Translations under genes and position numbers: made by a program
In this document: in pieces, positions 18,019-26,485 of the stretch
Position numbering within the stretch: position 1 is the stretch's first letter
Layout: the number at the start of each line of letters is the position of its first letter
Source: an uncultured Francisellaceae bacterium
GTDB lineage: Bacteria > Pseudomonadota > Gammaproteobacteria > Francisellales > CACEW01
Reading direction: 5' to 3'
Assembly (NCBI GenBank): GCA_905612315.1
Contig: CAJQSL010000026.1
Location: 1-46,340 of the forward strand
DNA: 46,340 nucleotides
The notes under the pieces: model-generated
What the model saw: the letters and a program-made list of their open reading frames with translations, nothing else
Database searches by the model: none
Told to the model about the DNA's origin: nothing

Positions 18019-18106
<88 letters not shown>

Positions 18107-18117
18107 GAACCAAAAGG

Positions 18118-18145
18118 ATTATACCAGTTTTTTTGCAAACCTCAA
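18118..18145 (-). promoter_or_regulatory. Promoter of tRNA-Ser
   Basis: TTGAGG (18140-18145) and TATAAT (18118-18123) on the minus strand are separated by 16 nt. They lie 11 nt upstream of the mature tRNA 5' end. Confidence 0.65.
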
Positions 18146-18190
18146 CAGCAATATTAAGCTAATAACAGACTAAATCATCAAACACCGAAT

Positions 18191-18225
18191 GCTGTCGTTG
18201 CGAGCATACTTGCGAAGCAATCTCG
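18191..18225. repeat. Fragment of the GTCGTTGCGAG..GCAATCTC dispersed repeat
   Basis: GTCGTTGCGAGCATACTTGC followed by GAAGCAATCTCG resembles the arms at 1926-2043. It is followed by an ATCGATTTGTAAAAATCGAT hairpin (18238-18257), which could end the glnE gap. It lies just downstream of the glnE stop. Confidence 0.5.
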
Positions 18226-18263
18226 TACGCAGCACGTATCGATTTGTAAAAATCGATAATATG

Positions 18264-21071
18264 TCACACTAAATCATCAAACACCTTAGATACATTTGAA
18301 AAATGCTCCAGCAAAGCATCGGTAAATTTAATAGTGTTTAAATTCTCATACTTACCTTCAAAATCTCCATATATCAAATTTGTATTAGATATATAATCTC
18401 TATAATAATTATATGCTGATGCTAAAAGCTTTAATTGATCTTTATCTAAAAAACCTAATTTGCATAAAATATTAAGCAAATCTATTGTATTGATTAATTT
18501 AACAAGCTTTTTATTCTCACTAGATTTTAATAATACAAAATACTGCACCAAAAACTCTATATCATTTAAGCCTCCCTTATCATATTTAATTTTATCAATA
18601 TGATAAGAGTCTGACCGAAGTTTTACTTTTTCTTGTTTTATTTTATCGCGCATATTATTAACTTGAGCTATTAAATCTTTTTTAACTCTAACTTTGCAAA
18701 GAATATCAGATCTAATTTTATCAAATTTTTTAATTAAACGTGCATCTCCTAAAATAGCCCTAGATCGCATTAATGCTTGATGCTCCCACACCCAGGCGTT
18801 TTTTTGCTGATATTTCTCAAATGCCTCTATTTTAGATACAAGCAAACCCGAACCGCCAGATGGCCTAAGTCTAATGTCTATTGGATATAAAAAACCTGAT
18901 AAAGTTTTAGTTTGTAAAAAGCTTAAAATCTTTTGAGCTAACTTTGCATAAAACTTGTGATTACTATCACTTTTAGATTCAGTTTGATCCTTATATAAAA
19001 AAACCAAATCCAAATCAGATGATAAAAACAACTCGCTTGATGCAAGCTTACCATAAGCAACAATTGCAAAACCTGAGTTATTAAACCCCTTAACTCCAAT
19101 AGGTAAACCTTGCTTTGCTACTAAATCATCCCAACATCTTTTATAAACTTCCAATAAGACAACTTCGGCCAAATCTGTCAGCAGCAAACTTGACTTATCA
19201 ATTGTTATATTTTCTCTTAAAACATCGCAGGCAATTTTTGCCATACTAGACCATTTAAAATGGCGCAACCTTTCATTATAAAAATTATCATCATTTTCTT
19301 GCTGATCAATTGCTAAAAGTTGTATTTTTTCATCAGTAAATACAAAAGCTATTAAATACGGCATCTGCTTTAAAATATGATAAATCCAACTACTTTTCGG
19401 TAAAAACAAAGCTAGATTTTCAATCGTGTTTTTTGAAGATAATAATAGTGCGATATAAGTTGGTCGCGCTATTATAGAGCATAATAAATGCGCCATGCGC
19501 TCATAAGATAATTTTCTTATATCCTCTTTTAAATTAACATCTATACACTGAAAATAATAAACATAAATTCTTTGCAATTGCCTTTGCTGCAACTTATCCA
19601 TTGATTTGTATCTGGATTTAGTTGCAATAATCTGATTAAAAATATTTTTACTAAGATTATCTTTTAATGCTTTTTTACTTAAATCTACTGCCTCATCCAC
19701 TGGCACATCAATTGCAACAAAACCTGGGTCTTTTAACGATAGCTCCGGCTTAATTAAATCATCAAAACATGTTTGAACAAATGCTTGATGCTCTTTTAAT
19801 TTAACTAAAAAATCACCCCAATCAGCATAACCCATGCTAACAGCTAACCTAAGCTGCATAAAATCATCCTTAGGACAAGCATGTATCTGCTGATTGTTTA
19901 TCATTTGCAAATGATTTTCAGCATCTCTTAAAAAAACATATGCTTTAAGTAATCCTTCTTTTTGCTCTAATGATATAAATTTTTCTAAATAGATCTTCTC
20001 TAATACATCTAAAACTCCAAGCTGTCTGAAATCAGCCCGCTCACCCCCATAAATAAGTTGAAAAGTTTGACAAATAAATTCTATATCACGAATGCCGCCA
20101 GCTCCTGATTTAAAATCATTTTCCTTATCTTCCACAAGCAATTTATGCTCGATTCTTGATTTCATCTCAATAATAGTATCATTAACGGTAAAGTCTCTAT
20201 AAAGTCTATAAATAAACCTATCTATAGCCTTTTGTAAATTTAAAGAATTCTTAGGATCTAATGCTAGCACTCGAGCTTTCATCATTACATAACGCTCCCA
20301 AGGCCGCGCATCTTTTGTCAAATAATCTAAAAACTGCTTTTCACTAAGAACTAAAGCACCAGCATTACCAAAAGGTCTAAGACGCATATCTACTCTAAAG
20401 ACAAAGCCATCAACAGTATTTTGATTTAATATCTGAATAATTTTTTGCGCCATTGATATAGCTTTTCTAGCATCATAGCTCTTATCAGTTACACAAAAGA
20501 TTAAATCAATATCGGATGAAAAATTAAGCTCACCACACCCAAGCTTACCCATGCATAAAATCAAAAAATCTTGCTTATAAATTTTTTGCAAAATAGATAA
20601 AACTTTTAATAAACATATATCAGCCAGACTAGATAAGCGCTTAATTGTCTTAGCACAATTAGAAAATCCAAGAAGATCAGACACTAGAATCTTAGTCATA
20701 ATCTCATGTCTGAACTCTCTAAATAAAGATAATAAATCCCCTATATTATCTTCTAAGTTAGCTTGAGAAGTTTTTATTTTTTTTGTTATTTTATTTAATT
20801 TTTTAGTTAAGATCTTTTGAAGGTTATTTTCCGTAAAATATTTGTCATGTTTATCAAACTTGCCTTTTAAACCTATGCTAATCCAAGCTAAAATATCTTT
20901 TTTAATATCAGGATATTTTAGTAAAATTTGAGAAAAATAATCACTTAAACCTAAGCAATTAGATAAGTTTGATAAGATTAAATCTTCTTCTAAATTTTTA
21001 TTAAAATCTGGGTAAAGCTTTTTAAAAGCTTGCTTTGCTTTCTCATTTATTTCTTTAGGGACTTTGATCAC
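18264..21071 (-). CDS. glnE: Bifunctional glutamine synthetase adenylyltransferase/deadenylase
   Basis: GlnE adds AMP to, and removes it from, glutamine synthetase according to nitrogen status. The 935 residues match the family. Two nucleotidyltransferase domains are visible by their paired motifs: CGELNFSSDIDLIF (N-terminal, deadenylylating) near residue 180 and SSELFLSSDLDLVFLY (C-terminal, adenylylating) near 690. Each is followed by a DIRLRPSG- or DMRLRPFG-type motif and a GGLNDIEF/GGIRDIEF motif. No glnB or glnA is in the window. The gene stands alone before the patatin-like gene on the same strand, with a 33-nt gap. Confidence 0.96.
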   Translation of the reverse strand: MIKVPKEINEKAKQAFKKLYPDFNKNLEEDLILSNLSNCLGLSDYFSQILLKYPDIKKDILAWISIGLKGKFDKHDKYFTENNLQKILTKKLNKITKKIKTSQANLEDNIGDLLSLFREFRHEIMTKILVSDLLGFSNCAKTIKRLSSLADICLLKVLSILQKIYKQDFLILCMGKLGCGELNFSSDIDLIFCVTDKSYDARKAISMAQKIIQILNQNTVDGFVFRVDMRLRPFGNAGALVLSEKQFLDYLTKDARPWERYVMMKARVLALDPKNSLNLQKAIDRFIYRLYRDFTVNDTIIEMKSRIEHKLLVEDKENDFKSGAGGIRDIEFICQTFQLIYGGERADFRQLGVLDVLEKIYLEKFISLEQKEGLLKAYVFLRDAENHLQMINNQQIHACPKDDFMQLRLAVSMGYADWGDFLVKLKEHQAFVQTCFDDLIKPELSLKDPGFVAIDVPVDEAVDLSKKALKDNLSKNIFNQIIATKSRYKSMDKLQQRQLQRIYVYYFQCIDVNLKEDIRKLSYERMAHLLCSIIARPTYIALLLSSKNTIENLALFLPKSSWIYHILKQMPYLIAFVFTDEKIQLLAIDQQENDDNFYNERLRHFKWSSMAKIACDVLRENITIDKSSLLLTDLAEVVLLEVYKRCWDDLVAKQGLPIGVKGFNNSGFAIVAYGKLASSELFLSSDLDLVFLYKDQTESKSDSNHKFYAKLAQKILSFLQTKTLSGFLYPIDIRLRPSGGSGLLVSKIEAFEKYQQKNAWVWEHQALMRSRAILGDARLIKKFDKIRSDILCKVRVKKDLIAQVNNMRDKIKQEKVKLRSDSYHIDKIKYDKGGLNDIEFLVQYFVLLKSSENKKLVKLINTIDLLNILCKLGFLDKDQLKLLASAYNYYRDYISNTNLIYGDFEGKYENLNTIKFTDALLEHFSNVSKVFDDLV

Positions 21072-21104
21072 ACAAACTTGCCTATTATATAATCAGGTTT
21101 AACT

Positions 21105-22517
21105 CTAAATATTATTTTTGCATATTCCAAGAGTTTTATCACCATTTATAAATCTAACAGCATTTGTTACATCTTTATTTTTCATAACAAGTCTTTTACC
21201 TGCATCTAAAAGATACTTCTGGTGACCCTTTTGCAAATGAAGATTAGTTGGGACAATTATTTTTTTATCATCATCTTTTAAACTTACATATGACATAAAG
21301 ACTCTATCTGCTCTTGAACATAATAGATCATTTAAATCTCTTTTCATAAAACCCTCAACGGCAATATGCATATGATCTGGTGATGCATTTAATGACCCCC
21401 ACAATAAACTTACCGAGCCTGGTCCTTTAATACTTTTTGAAAAAACCTGATCTTCTTGCTGTGTTGCATCAACTACTATTAAAACTTTTGTTTTGGCATT
21501 ATCCTGCTGAAGAATATCTAAAGCATTAATTACCCCTAAGTTATCTGCTAAACCTCCGTCATATAACTGTAAGTAGCAAGGCCCTTTACATGCACTAGAT
21601 TTTAAAGTCATCGATGGTAAAGCAAATGGATAACTTGCACTAGCTGCAACTGCAAATGCCATCGGAAAATCATAGGCATAGACTTTGTTTTTAGAGTCTT
21701 TGGGTGGTTGAGTTATTTTTTTTAAAACTTTATCCCAATAATAACCTGTAATTTTATACTCAGATAAAACATTTGGAGCAAAGGGTAATATGGCTAAGTT
21801 CTGAAAAATAGTTGAGTTAATAATCCAGATAGGCAATTTTGGATCATAGTCACTATTTTTACTAATAAACATATCCCCTAAAGTTAATGGCTTTAAATTA
21901 GGTCCACGAGATAAAACACCAGATTGCAGTAAACTTGCATATTTAGTTTTATTAGGCGCACCAAAGTCACCCACTGATTCTTGTAAATCTAAATTCAAAT
22001 AATTTGGCCCTGCAATATCTTGAGAAACTGCCGTTATTAATGAAAAGGCTTTATATTTCTCTTTGGATTTAACTTGTTCTTGTAAATATTTAGAATATTG
22101 ACTCATATAAAATCCAACAGCAAAGCCACCACCAGATACAGAAGAATAATAAGTAACTGACTGCAATAAATTTTTATCTTTATTATTAGTTTTAATTTGC
22201 TCCATTCCACTCATAACACCTAAGGCAAAATTACTAGCTCTATAACCTCCTCCTGACACAGCAACTGCAATAGCTACTGGGTTATTATTAGAGTCCAAAG
22301 CATGATAAATCTTGTAATCATCTATATTTATTTTAGGAGGCAAAGAGGCTATGCTATTATCCTTAGCATTCACTCCTGGGTACTTATTCATGCCCTGTAA
22401 TTCACTAGATACTTTTTTAGAAATAACATGACATGAGGTTAACAAAGCTAAACCTGCAAGTAATAAAGTAACTCCTGCTAATCTACTAATTTTTTTAGAA
22501 TTATTTTTTGTATACAT
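21105..22517 (-). CDS. Patatin-like phospholipase, predicted lipoprotein
   Basis: A predicted lipid acyl hydrolase of 470 residues. The signal peptide ends in lipobox LLTSC with Cys29, so it should be lipid-anchored in the envelope. The oxyanion loop is SGGGYR (88-93). The nucleophile Ser128 lies in SVSGG, a variant of GxSxG that recalls the cPLA2/patatin fold. The catalytic Asp is likely in YDGGLADNLG near residue 320. No neighbour indicates a pathway; possible roles are phospholipid turnover or attack on host lipids. It starts 33 nt upstream of glnE on the same strand. Confidence 0.85.
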   Translation of the reverse strand: MYTKNNSKKISRLAGVTLLLAGLALLTSCHVISKKVSSELQGMNKYPGVNAKDNSIASLPPKINIDDYKIYHALDSNNNPVAIAVAVSGGGYRASNFALGVMSGMEQIKTNNKDKNLLQSVTYYSSVSGGGFAVGFYMSQYSKYLQEQVKSKEKYKAFSLITAVSQDIAGPNYLNLDLQESVGDFGAPNKTKYASLLQSGVLSRGPNLKPLTLGDMFISKNSDYDPKLPIWIINSTIFQNLAILPFAPNVLSEYKITGYYWDKVLKKITQPPKDSKNKVYAYDFPMAFAVAASASYPFALPSMTLKSSACKGPCYLQLYDGGLADNLGVINALDILQQDNAKTKVLIVVDATQQEDQVFSKSIKGPGSVSLLWGSLNASPDHMHIAVEGFMKRDLNDLLCSRADRVFMSYVSLKDDDKKIIVPTNLHLQKGHQKYLLDAGKRLVMKNKDVTNAVRFINGDKTLGICKNNI

Positions 22518-22627
22518 ATATTTATGAACCTAAAATTTATATAAATTTATATAAATTAAGTATAGTTATTTACCCGATATTTGCACTATCTTTGTCGATA
22601 CCAAATACTTTGCGGAAGATTGCTGCG

Positions 22628-22646
22628 CTCGCTCACAACTAGCGAG
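22628..22646 (-). terminator. Short hairpin after the HK gene
   Basis: CTCGCT (22628-22633) and AGCGAG (22641-22646) form a 6-bp stem with a 7-nt loop, 16 nt beyond the HK stop. There is no strong T-run, so it is a weak terminator candidate; surrounding TTGCGG..GATTGCTGCGCTCGC resembles dispersed-repeat debris. Confidence 0.35.
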
Positions 22647-22661
22647 AGGACTAGTGAAAAC

Positions 22662-24071
22662 TTAAGACATCACCTCCCGTGAGGATTGTGCCGGAAGGCT
22701 TATTGTCACTACCAAGCCTCCAGCTTTATGAACCATGGCACAAACAGTGCCACTATGAGCCATAATGGCACGCTGGGCAATAGCCAAACCTAAGCCATAA
22801 CCTCCATGCTGCTGCGACCTGTCCGAGTGCACTCTAAAAAATGGATCAAATAACCTATCCAGCATATGTTCAGGCACTCCGGGGCCATAATCTCTTATTT
22901 CTATGATATAAGTCTCAACTTTGGCATCATATTTAGCCGTAATATCAACTCTATTATTATCTGTGTATTTCATAGCATTTCTTAAAATATTTTCAAACGC
23001 CCGCATCAATAATTTAGCCTGGCCAAAATAATGATAATTATTTTTATCCTTGCTAACCTCAAACTTTATTTTACCAGCATCAACTTGATACTCATAAATT
23101 ACACGTTGAATTAAATCCTCGAGAAGTAATACCAAATCCAATTCACCCTTTATGATAAATCCCTGCTCCATTTGCATTCTAAAAAATGACAAAACTTCTG
23201 CAATTAGCTCATCTAAGGTGACACATTCTTGGTCAATTCTAATAAGCATCTCCTGGATTTTAAGAGAGCCTTCTTTGGTTTGCTTTTTATTCTCTAGCTG
23301 CTGACCTATCAAACTACTGGCGATTTGCAATCTAGCCAAAGGTGTTCGCAACTCATGGGAAACATCTTGCAATAGCTGCTTAGAATTTTCGATTAAATCT
23401 TGTATTTTTGAAGCCATATTAGAAAATTCTTTTGCCAATATCCCAATTTCATCTCCTCTGTTCAATAACCTAGAATCAGGCCTAGATTCTAAATCACCAG
23501 AAGCAAAAGATTGAATCGCCCGCCTTAATTTAAATAAAGGCCTAACCAAGTGTCTTGATAAAATATAACTAACTAAACTCATTAACAAAATCAAAATTAT
23601 TAAATCAATCAATAAGTTTTTTGAATAAATTTTAGTGATCAAATCAACAGTAGGCCCTTGACTCAGAATCAACCTGAACTGCTTGCCATTTGCAGTAGTA
23701 ATACTAGCACTAACTATAAGGTCTGATCTTTTAAGTATATCTTGATTAAAAACAGATGTTTTCTCTGGAGATACCGGCTTATTACCAAAACCAGAACCAG
23801 GCCCAACTAACTCGCCAGTTTGTGCATTCACCAAAAAAACCTGGATATTAAAACTCTTTTTTAACTGACTAGACCATTGTAATAAAGCAGGCTCCCCCCC
23901 ATTTTCCAGCATAGTAACAGCAGCTAAAGTGAAAGCTTGTAGTAAATCCTTTTCTCTAGTAGTTATTAAAGATTTTTTGGTTATAGAAATACTAACCCAA
24001 GAAACCGCAATAATGGTTAGTATAAGCATTAACCAAAACCATATGAATATCTTCCAATATAATCGAAACAT
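22662..24071 (-). CDS. cpxA: CpxA-like sensor histidine kinase
   Basis: A 469-residue membrane kinase. Membrane spans lie at about residues 8-30 and 155-175 and frame a periplasmic sensor region; a HAMP segment follows. The H-box SHELRTPLARL carries the phospho-accepting His near residue 245. The ATP site shows the N-box ENILRNAMKY, G1 DYGPGVPE, F LFDPFF and G2 GGYGLGLAIA. Length and layout match CpxA. It lies 28 nt after the regulator gene in the same operon, and a Spy/CpxP-like gene is divergent, which supports an envelope-stress role. The exact orthology (CpxA versus another EnvZ/RstB-type kinase) is inferred. Confidence 0.85.
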   Translation of the reverse strand: MFRLYWKIFIWFWLMLILTIIAVSWVSISITKKSLITTREKDLLQAFTLAAVTMLENGGEPALLQWSSQLKKSFNIQVFLVNAQTGELVGPGSGFGNKPVSPEKTSVFNQDILKRSDLIVSASITTANGKQFRLILSQGPTVDLITKIYSKNLLIDLIILILLMSLVSYILSRHLVRPLFKLRRAIQSFASGDLESRPDSRLLNRGDEIGILAKEFSNMASKIQDLIENSKQLLQDVSHELRTPLARLQIASSLIGQQLENKKQTKEGSLKIQEMLIRIDQECVTLDELIAEVLSFFRMQMEQGFIIKGELDLVLLLEDLIQRVIYEYQVDAGKIKFEVSKDKNNYHYFGQAKLLMRAFENILRNAMKYTDNNRVDITAKYDAKVETYIIEIRDYGPGVPEHMLDRLFDPFFRVHSDRSQQHGGYGLGLAIAQRAIMAHSGTVCAMVHKAGGLVVTISLPAQSSREVMS

Positions 24072-24099
24072 TAAATTAAAGACCTAATTATTTTATAGC

Positions 24100-24801
24100 T
24101 TATTTTACGGACACATAAACATACCCAACTGACCTCACTGTTCTTATTCTTTCAACCGGTTTAGAGGTTTTAGCATTTAACTTAGCTCTAACATTACTAA
24201 TGTGCATATCAATACTGCGATCATAAGGCGATAGTTTTTTAGATAATGCCTGCTCACTCAAGTTGGACTTTGTGATTATAGTGCCTCGCTTTTTAACTAG
24301 CATTAATAATAATTGATATTCTGCCATAGTTAAATCGACCAACTTGTCATCAATATAAACTGCATGTAAATTGGTATCTATTGTCAAATCATCGACCTGT
24401 ATAGGTTTATCTAAGGAGGAGTCTTCTTCCCTAGATTCACTTCTTTTTAAAATAGCTTTAATTCTAGCTACAAGCTCACGCGGACTACACGGTTTAGAAA
24501 CATAATCATCCGCACCTAGCTCTAAACCCAATATTCTATCTATCTCATCCCCTTTAGCCGTAAGCATAATTACTGGAATATTATTCCCTGAACTTCTAAC
24601 TTTTTTCAAAAGTTCAGTTCCTGTCAACTTTGGCATCATCATATCAAAAATAGCCAAATCAAATTTTTCTTCACTTAGTATATCAAATCCTGCTTGACCA
24701 TCATGTCTGAAATCTACAAAAAAACCCTCAGCAGATAAGTAAGCAGCTAATAGTTGACAATAATCCACATCATCATCTACACATAAAATTTTCGCACTCA
24801 A
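24100..24801 (-). CDS. cpxR: CpxR-like response regulator
   Basis: An OmpR-class regulator of about 233 residues. The receiver domain shows the acidic pocket VDDDVDY, the phospho-acceptor Asp in AIFDMMMP and the Thr/Lys switch LTAKGD. The C-terminal winged helix ends RTVRSVGYVYV. I prefer TTG 24801 (AGGGGG at 6 nt, protein MSAKILCVDDD) over ATG 24822, which has no ribosome binding site. It lies between the membrane-protein gene and the kinase gene. Its own operon promoter carries a GTAAA-N6-GTAAA site, which suggests autoregulation. Confidence 0.87.
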   Translation of the reverse strand: MSAKILCVDDDVDYCQLLAAYLSAEGFFVDFRHDGQAGFDILSEEKFDLAIFDMMMPKLTGTELLKKVRSSGNNIPVIMLTAKGDEIDRILGLELGADDYVSKPCSPRELVARIKAILKRSESREEDSSLDKPIQVDDLTIDTNLHAVYIDDKLVDLTMAEYQLLLMLVKKRGTIITKSNLSEQALSKKLSPYDRSIDMHISNVRAKLNAKTSKPVERIRTVRSVGYVYVSVK

Positions 24802-24831
24802 AAATAACCCCCTGATCACCATTTATGCTAA

Positions 24832-25371
24832 TTATAAGTTTTTACTCCTTTCAGAATAAACTAAAACATCCAATAAGCCCAATTTCTTTAATTTCCAAGA
24901 ATGATAAAACAAAACTATAGCTGTAAGTAAATCAAAAATTATAAGAAGATAATGCCTGCTTTGTGCTAATAAGATATGGGACTCCAACTGGAACCAATGG
25001 GTCACAGATGCTAACAACAAAAACACACCAAACAAAACAGATGGAGCAATCCTGAATATAGATCTAGAAAATAAGGCCATAAAACCAAAAATCCCAATAG
25101 ACACCATCAAAACACCATATTCAGAAAATATCGGACTATAAGAAAAATGTTCAAAACTAGCACTAAATCTTCCCCAGAAAATGCGTACAACCCCTAGGAA
25201 TAAAGCCTTAGAAACAACATTGATGGCTATAAAATACGAAGAACTCAACCACAAAAATCTACACTTTGCCTTTGAGCGATTATAAAACTCATTATGAATC
25301 ACAGCAAAGAAAAAAGGAGCACAAAAGCAAAACATATTAGTCAATAAAAACATTTGCCAACTTAAAACCAA
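24832..25371 (-). CDS. Unknown polytopic membrane protein, first gene of the cpx-like operon
   Basis: The family is not recognised with confidence. The 179 residues hold about five hydrophobic spans with a basic C-terminus (SWKLKK...YSERSKNL). The start TTG 25371 follows GGAG (25382-25385) at 10 nt; an ATG six codons in (MFLLTNMF) is an alternative. It is first in a three-gene operon with the response regulator and kinase, 30 nt before the RR gene, so a role in sensing or in the envelope-stress output is plausible. Such a gene is not part of the classical cpx operon. Confidence 0.65.
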   Translation of the reverse strand: MVLSWQMFLLTNMFCFCAPFFFAVIHNEFYNRSKAKCRFLWLSSSYFIAINVVSKALFLGVVRIFWGRFSASFEHFSYSPIFSEYGVLMVSIGIFGFMALFSRSIFRIAPSVLFGVFLLLASVTHWFQLESHILLAQSRHYLLIIFDLLTAIVLFYHSWKLKKLGLLDVLVYSERSKNL

Positions 25372-25417
25372 TTGAATCCATCTCCTATATTAAATTTTTA
25401 ATAGTTCGATCTAGTCT

Positions 25418-25453
25418 ATTATAACACTCAAAACAAATTTACAAAATATTTAC
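25418..25453 (-). promoter_or_regulatory. CpxR-like box in the divergent cpx/spy region
   Basis: On the minus strand GTAAA (25449-25453) and GTAAA (25438-25442) are separated by 6 nt. TATAAT (25418-25423) lies downstream, so the box overlaps the -35 region of the membrane protein-RR-HK operon, as expected for activation by a bound regulator. The classical E. coli spacing is 5 nt. Facing the other way, the box sits about 34 nt upstream of a TATAAT (25487-25492) for the Spy/CpxP-like gene. Confidence 0.6.
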
Positions 25454-25578
25454 ATTGCCTTGACGCACAATTTAAAAGAAAAATCATATAATATATACCA
25501 GATATATTACTAACAAGCAAAAACACTAATCTTAAATGTACAAAACAGGAAACCACAAAAAAGGAATAGTTAAAAACC

Positions 25579-26286
25579 ATGAAAAAGTTAATCAATAAAA
25601 CAAAATCAACCTCATTCAAAACAATTGCTAGCTTATGTATGGTTGCATCTCTTGCACTATCCCCTTTAGGAACTCAACTTTCACTAGCTACAGCAACCAA
25701 CCAACCAAACCAATTAAGCACCGGCATTGACTACCCAATAGCCCAACATTTTATAAAAATGATTGACCAGCTTAAACTTTCGAAAAATGAAACAAAGCTA
25801 ATAGAGCAAAAGCTGGCATCTCATAAAAATGAATATAATTTGCTAATTTCCAATATTAGAAAAACAAAAAATAAATTGCTTAAGCTTCCAGCAAATGCAA
25901 CTGAAACAGAATTAAAAACACTTGCACAAGCGCAAAGCGATAATATTCAAAAACTTATCCAACTAAGAGTTAAAATTAGACAAGAAATCTTTTCCATACT
26001 AAGCCCTCAACAAAGGAAACAGCTAACAACTCAATGGAAAAAACTTCAAAAAGAACAAATTGGCACTGCGCTAAATACTCCGCAAAATACAGCTTCACAT
26101 AAAAAAAATACTATTAGCAAAGAAGACCATAAAACCTCAGATAAAAAAGAGCAAAATACTGTTAGCAAAGAAGACAATAAATCTTTAGATATAAAAGAGA
26201 AAAATACTGTTAGTAAAGAAGATAATAAAGCTTTAGATAAAAAATCTGCAGCCTCTCCAGTAACAAAATCGGAGCAAGCAAAATGA
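25579..26286 (+). CDS. Spy/CpxP-like periplasmic protein
   Basis: A 235-residue exported protein. The signal peptide is followed by ASLALSPLGTQLSLATA, with cleavage likely after it. The middle is helical and Lys-rich and ends with LSPQQRKQLTTQWKKL, matching the LTxxQ motif of the Spy/CpxP chaperone family. The last 70 residues are a repetitive, hydrophilic tail with NTVSKEDNK units of about 15-16 residues, which is unusual for the family. The gene diverges from the CpxR/CpxA-like operon across a shared regulatory region and ends in a strong terminator, so it is probably a CpxR target that damps or reports envelope stress. Confidence 0.82.
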   Translation: MKKLINKTKSTSFKTIASLCMVASLALSPLGTQLSLATATNQPNQLSTGIDYPIAQHFIKMIDQLKLSKNETKLIEQKLASHKNEYNLLISNIRKTKNKLLKLPANATETELKTLAQAQSDNIQKLIQLRVKIRQEIFSILSPQQRKQLTTQWKKLQKEQIGTALNTPQNTASHKKNTISKEDHKTSDKKEQNTVSKEDNKSLDIKEKNTVSKEDNKALDKKSAASPVTKSEQAK

Positions 26287-26338
26287 ACATGCTCCTAAAT
26301 AGTCTATTTAAACTTAGAAAGTTGTCTCCTCAAAAAAT

Positions 26339-26399
26339 CTGCTAACCAATAAACAATATCCCTCTTTGTTTATTAGTTAGCAGGTTTCTTGATTTTTTA
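26339..26399 (+). terminator. Rho-independent terminator of the Spy/CpxP-like gene
   Basis: An 18-bp inverted repeat (26339-26356 and 26366-26383, one mismatch; arms CTGCTAAC and GTTAGCAG) with a 9-nt loop is followed by T-rich sequence containing TTTTTT. Confidence 0.85.
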
Positions 26400-26485
26400 A
26401 TATACACTCACACCAACTGCCTCGTTGCTATCCGGAATTGTTGTGTAAAAAGAGAGAGCATCTCCTAGCCACCATCTTTGCGAAC

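Noticed and set aside
18130..18160. CTTAATATT half-site upstream of the tRNA
   Set aside because: There is no second half-site at the 11-nt period, and the tRNA has an ordinary promoter.
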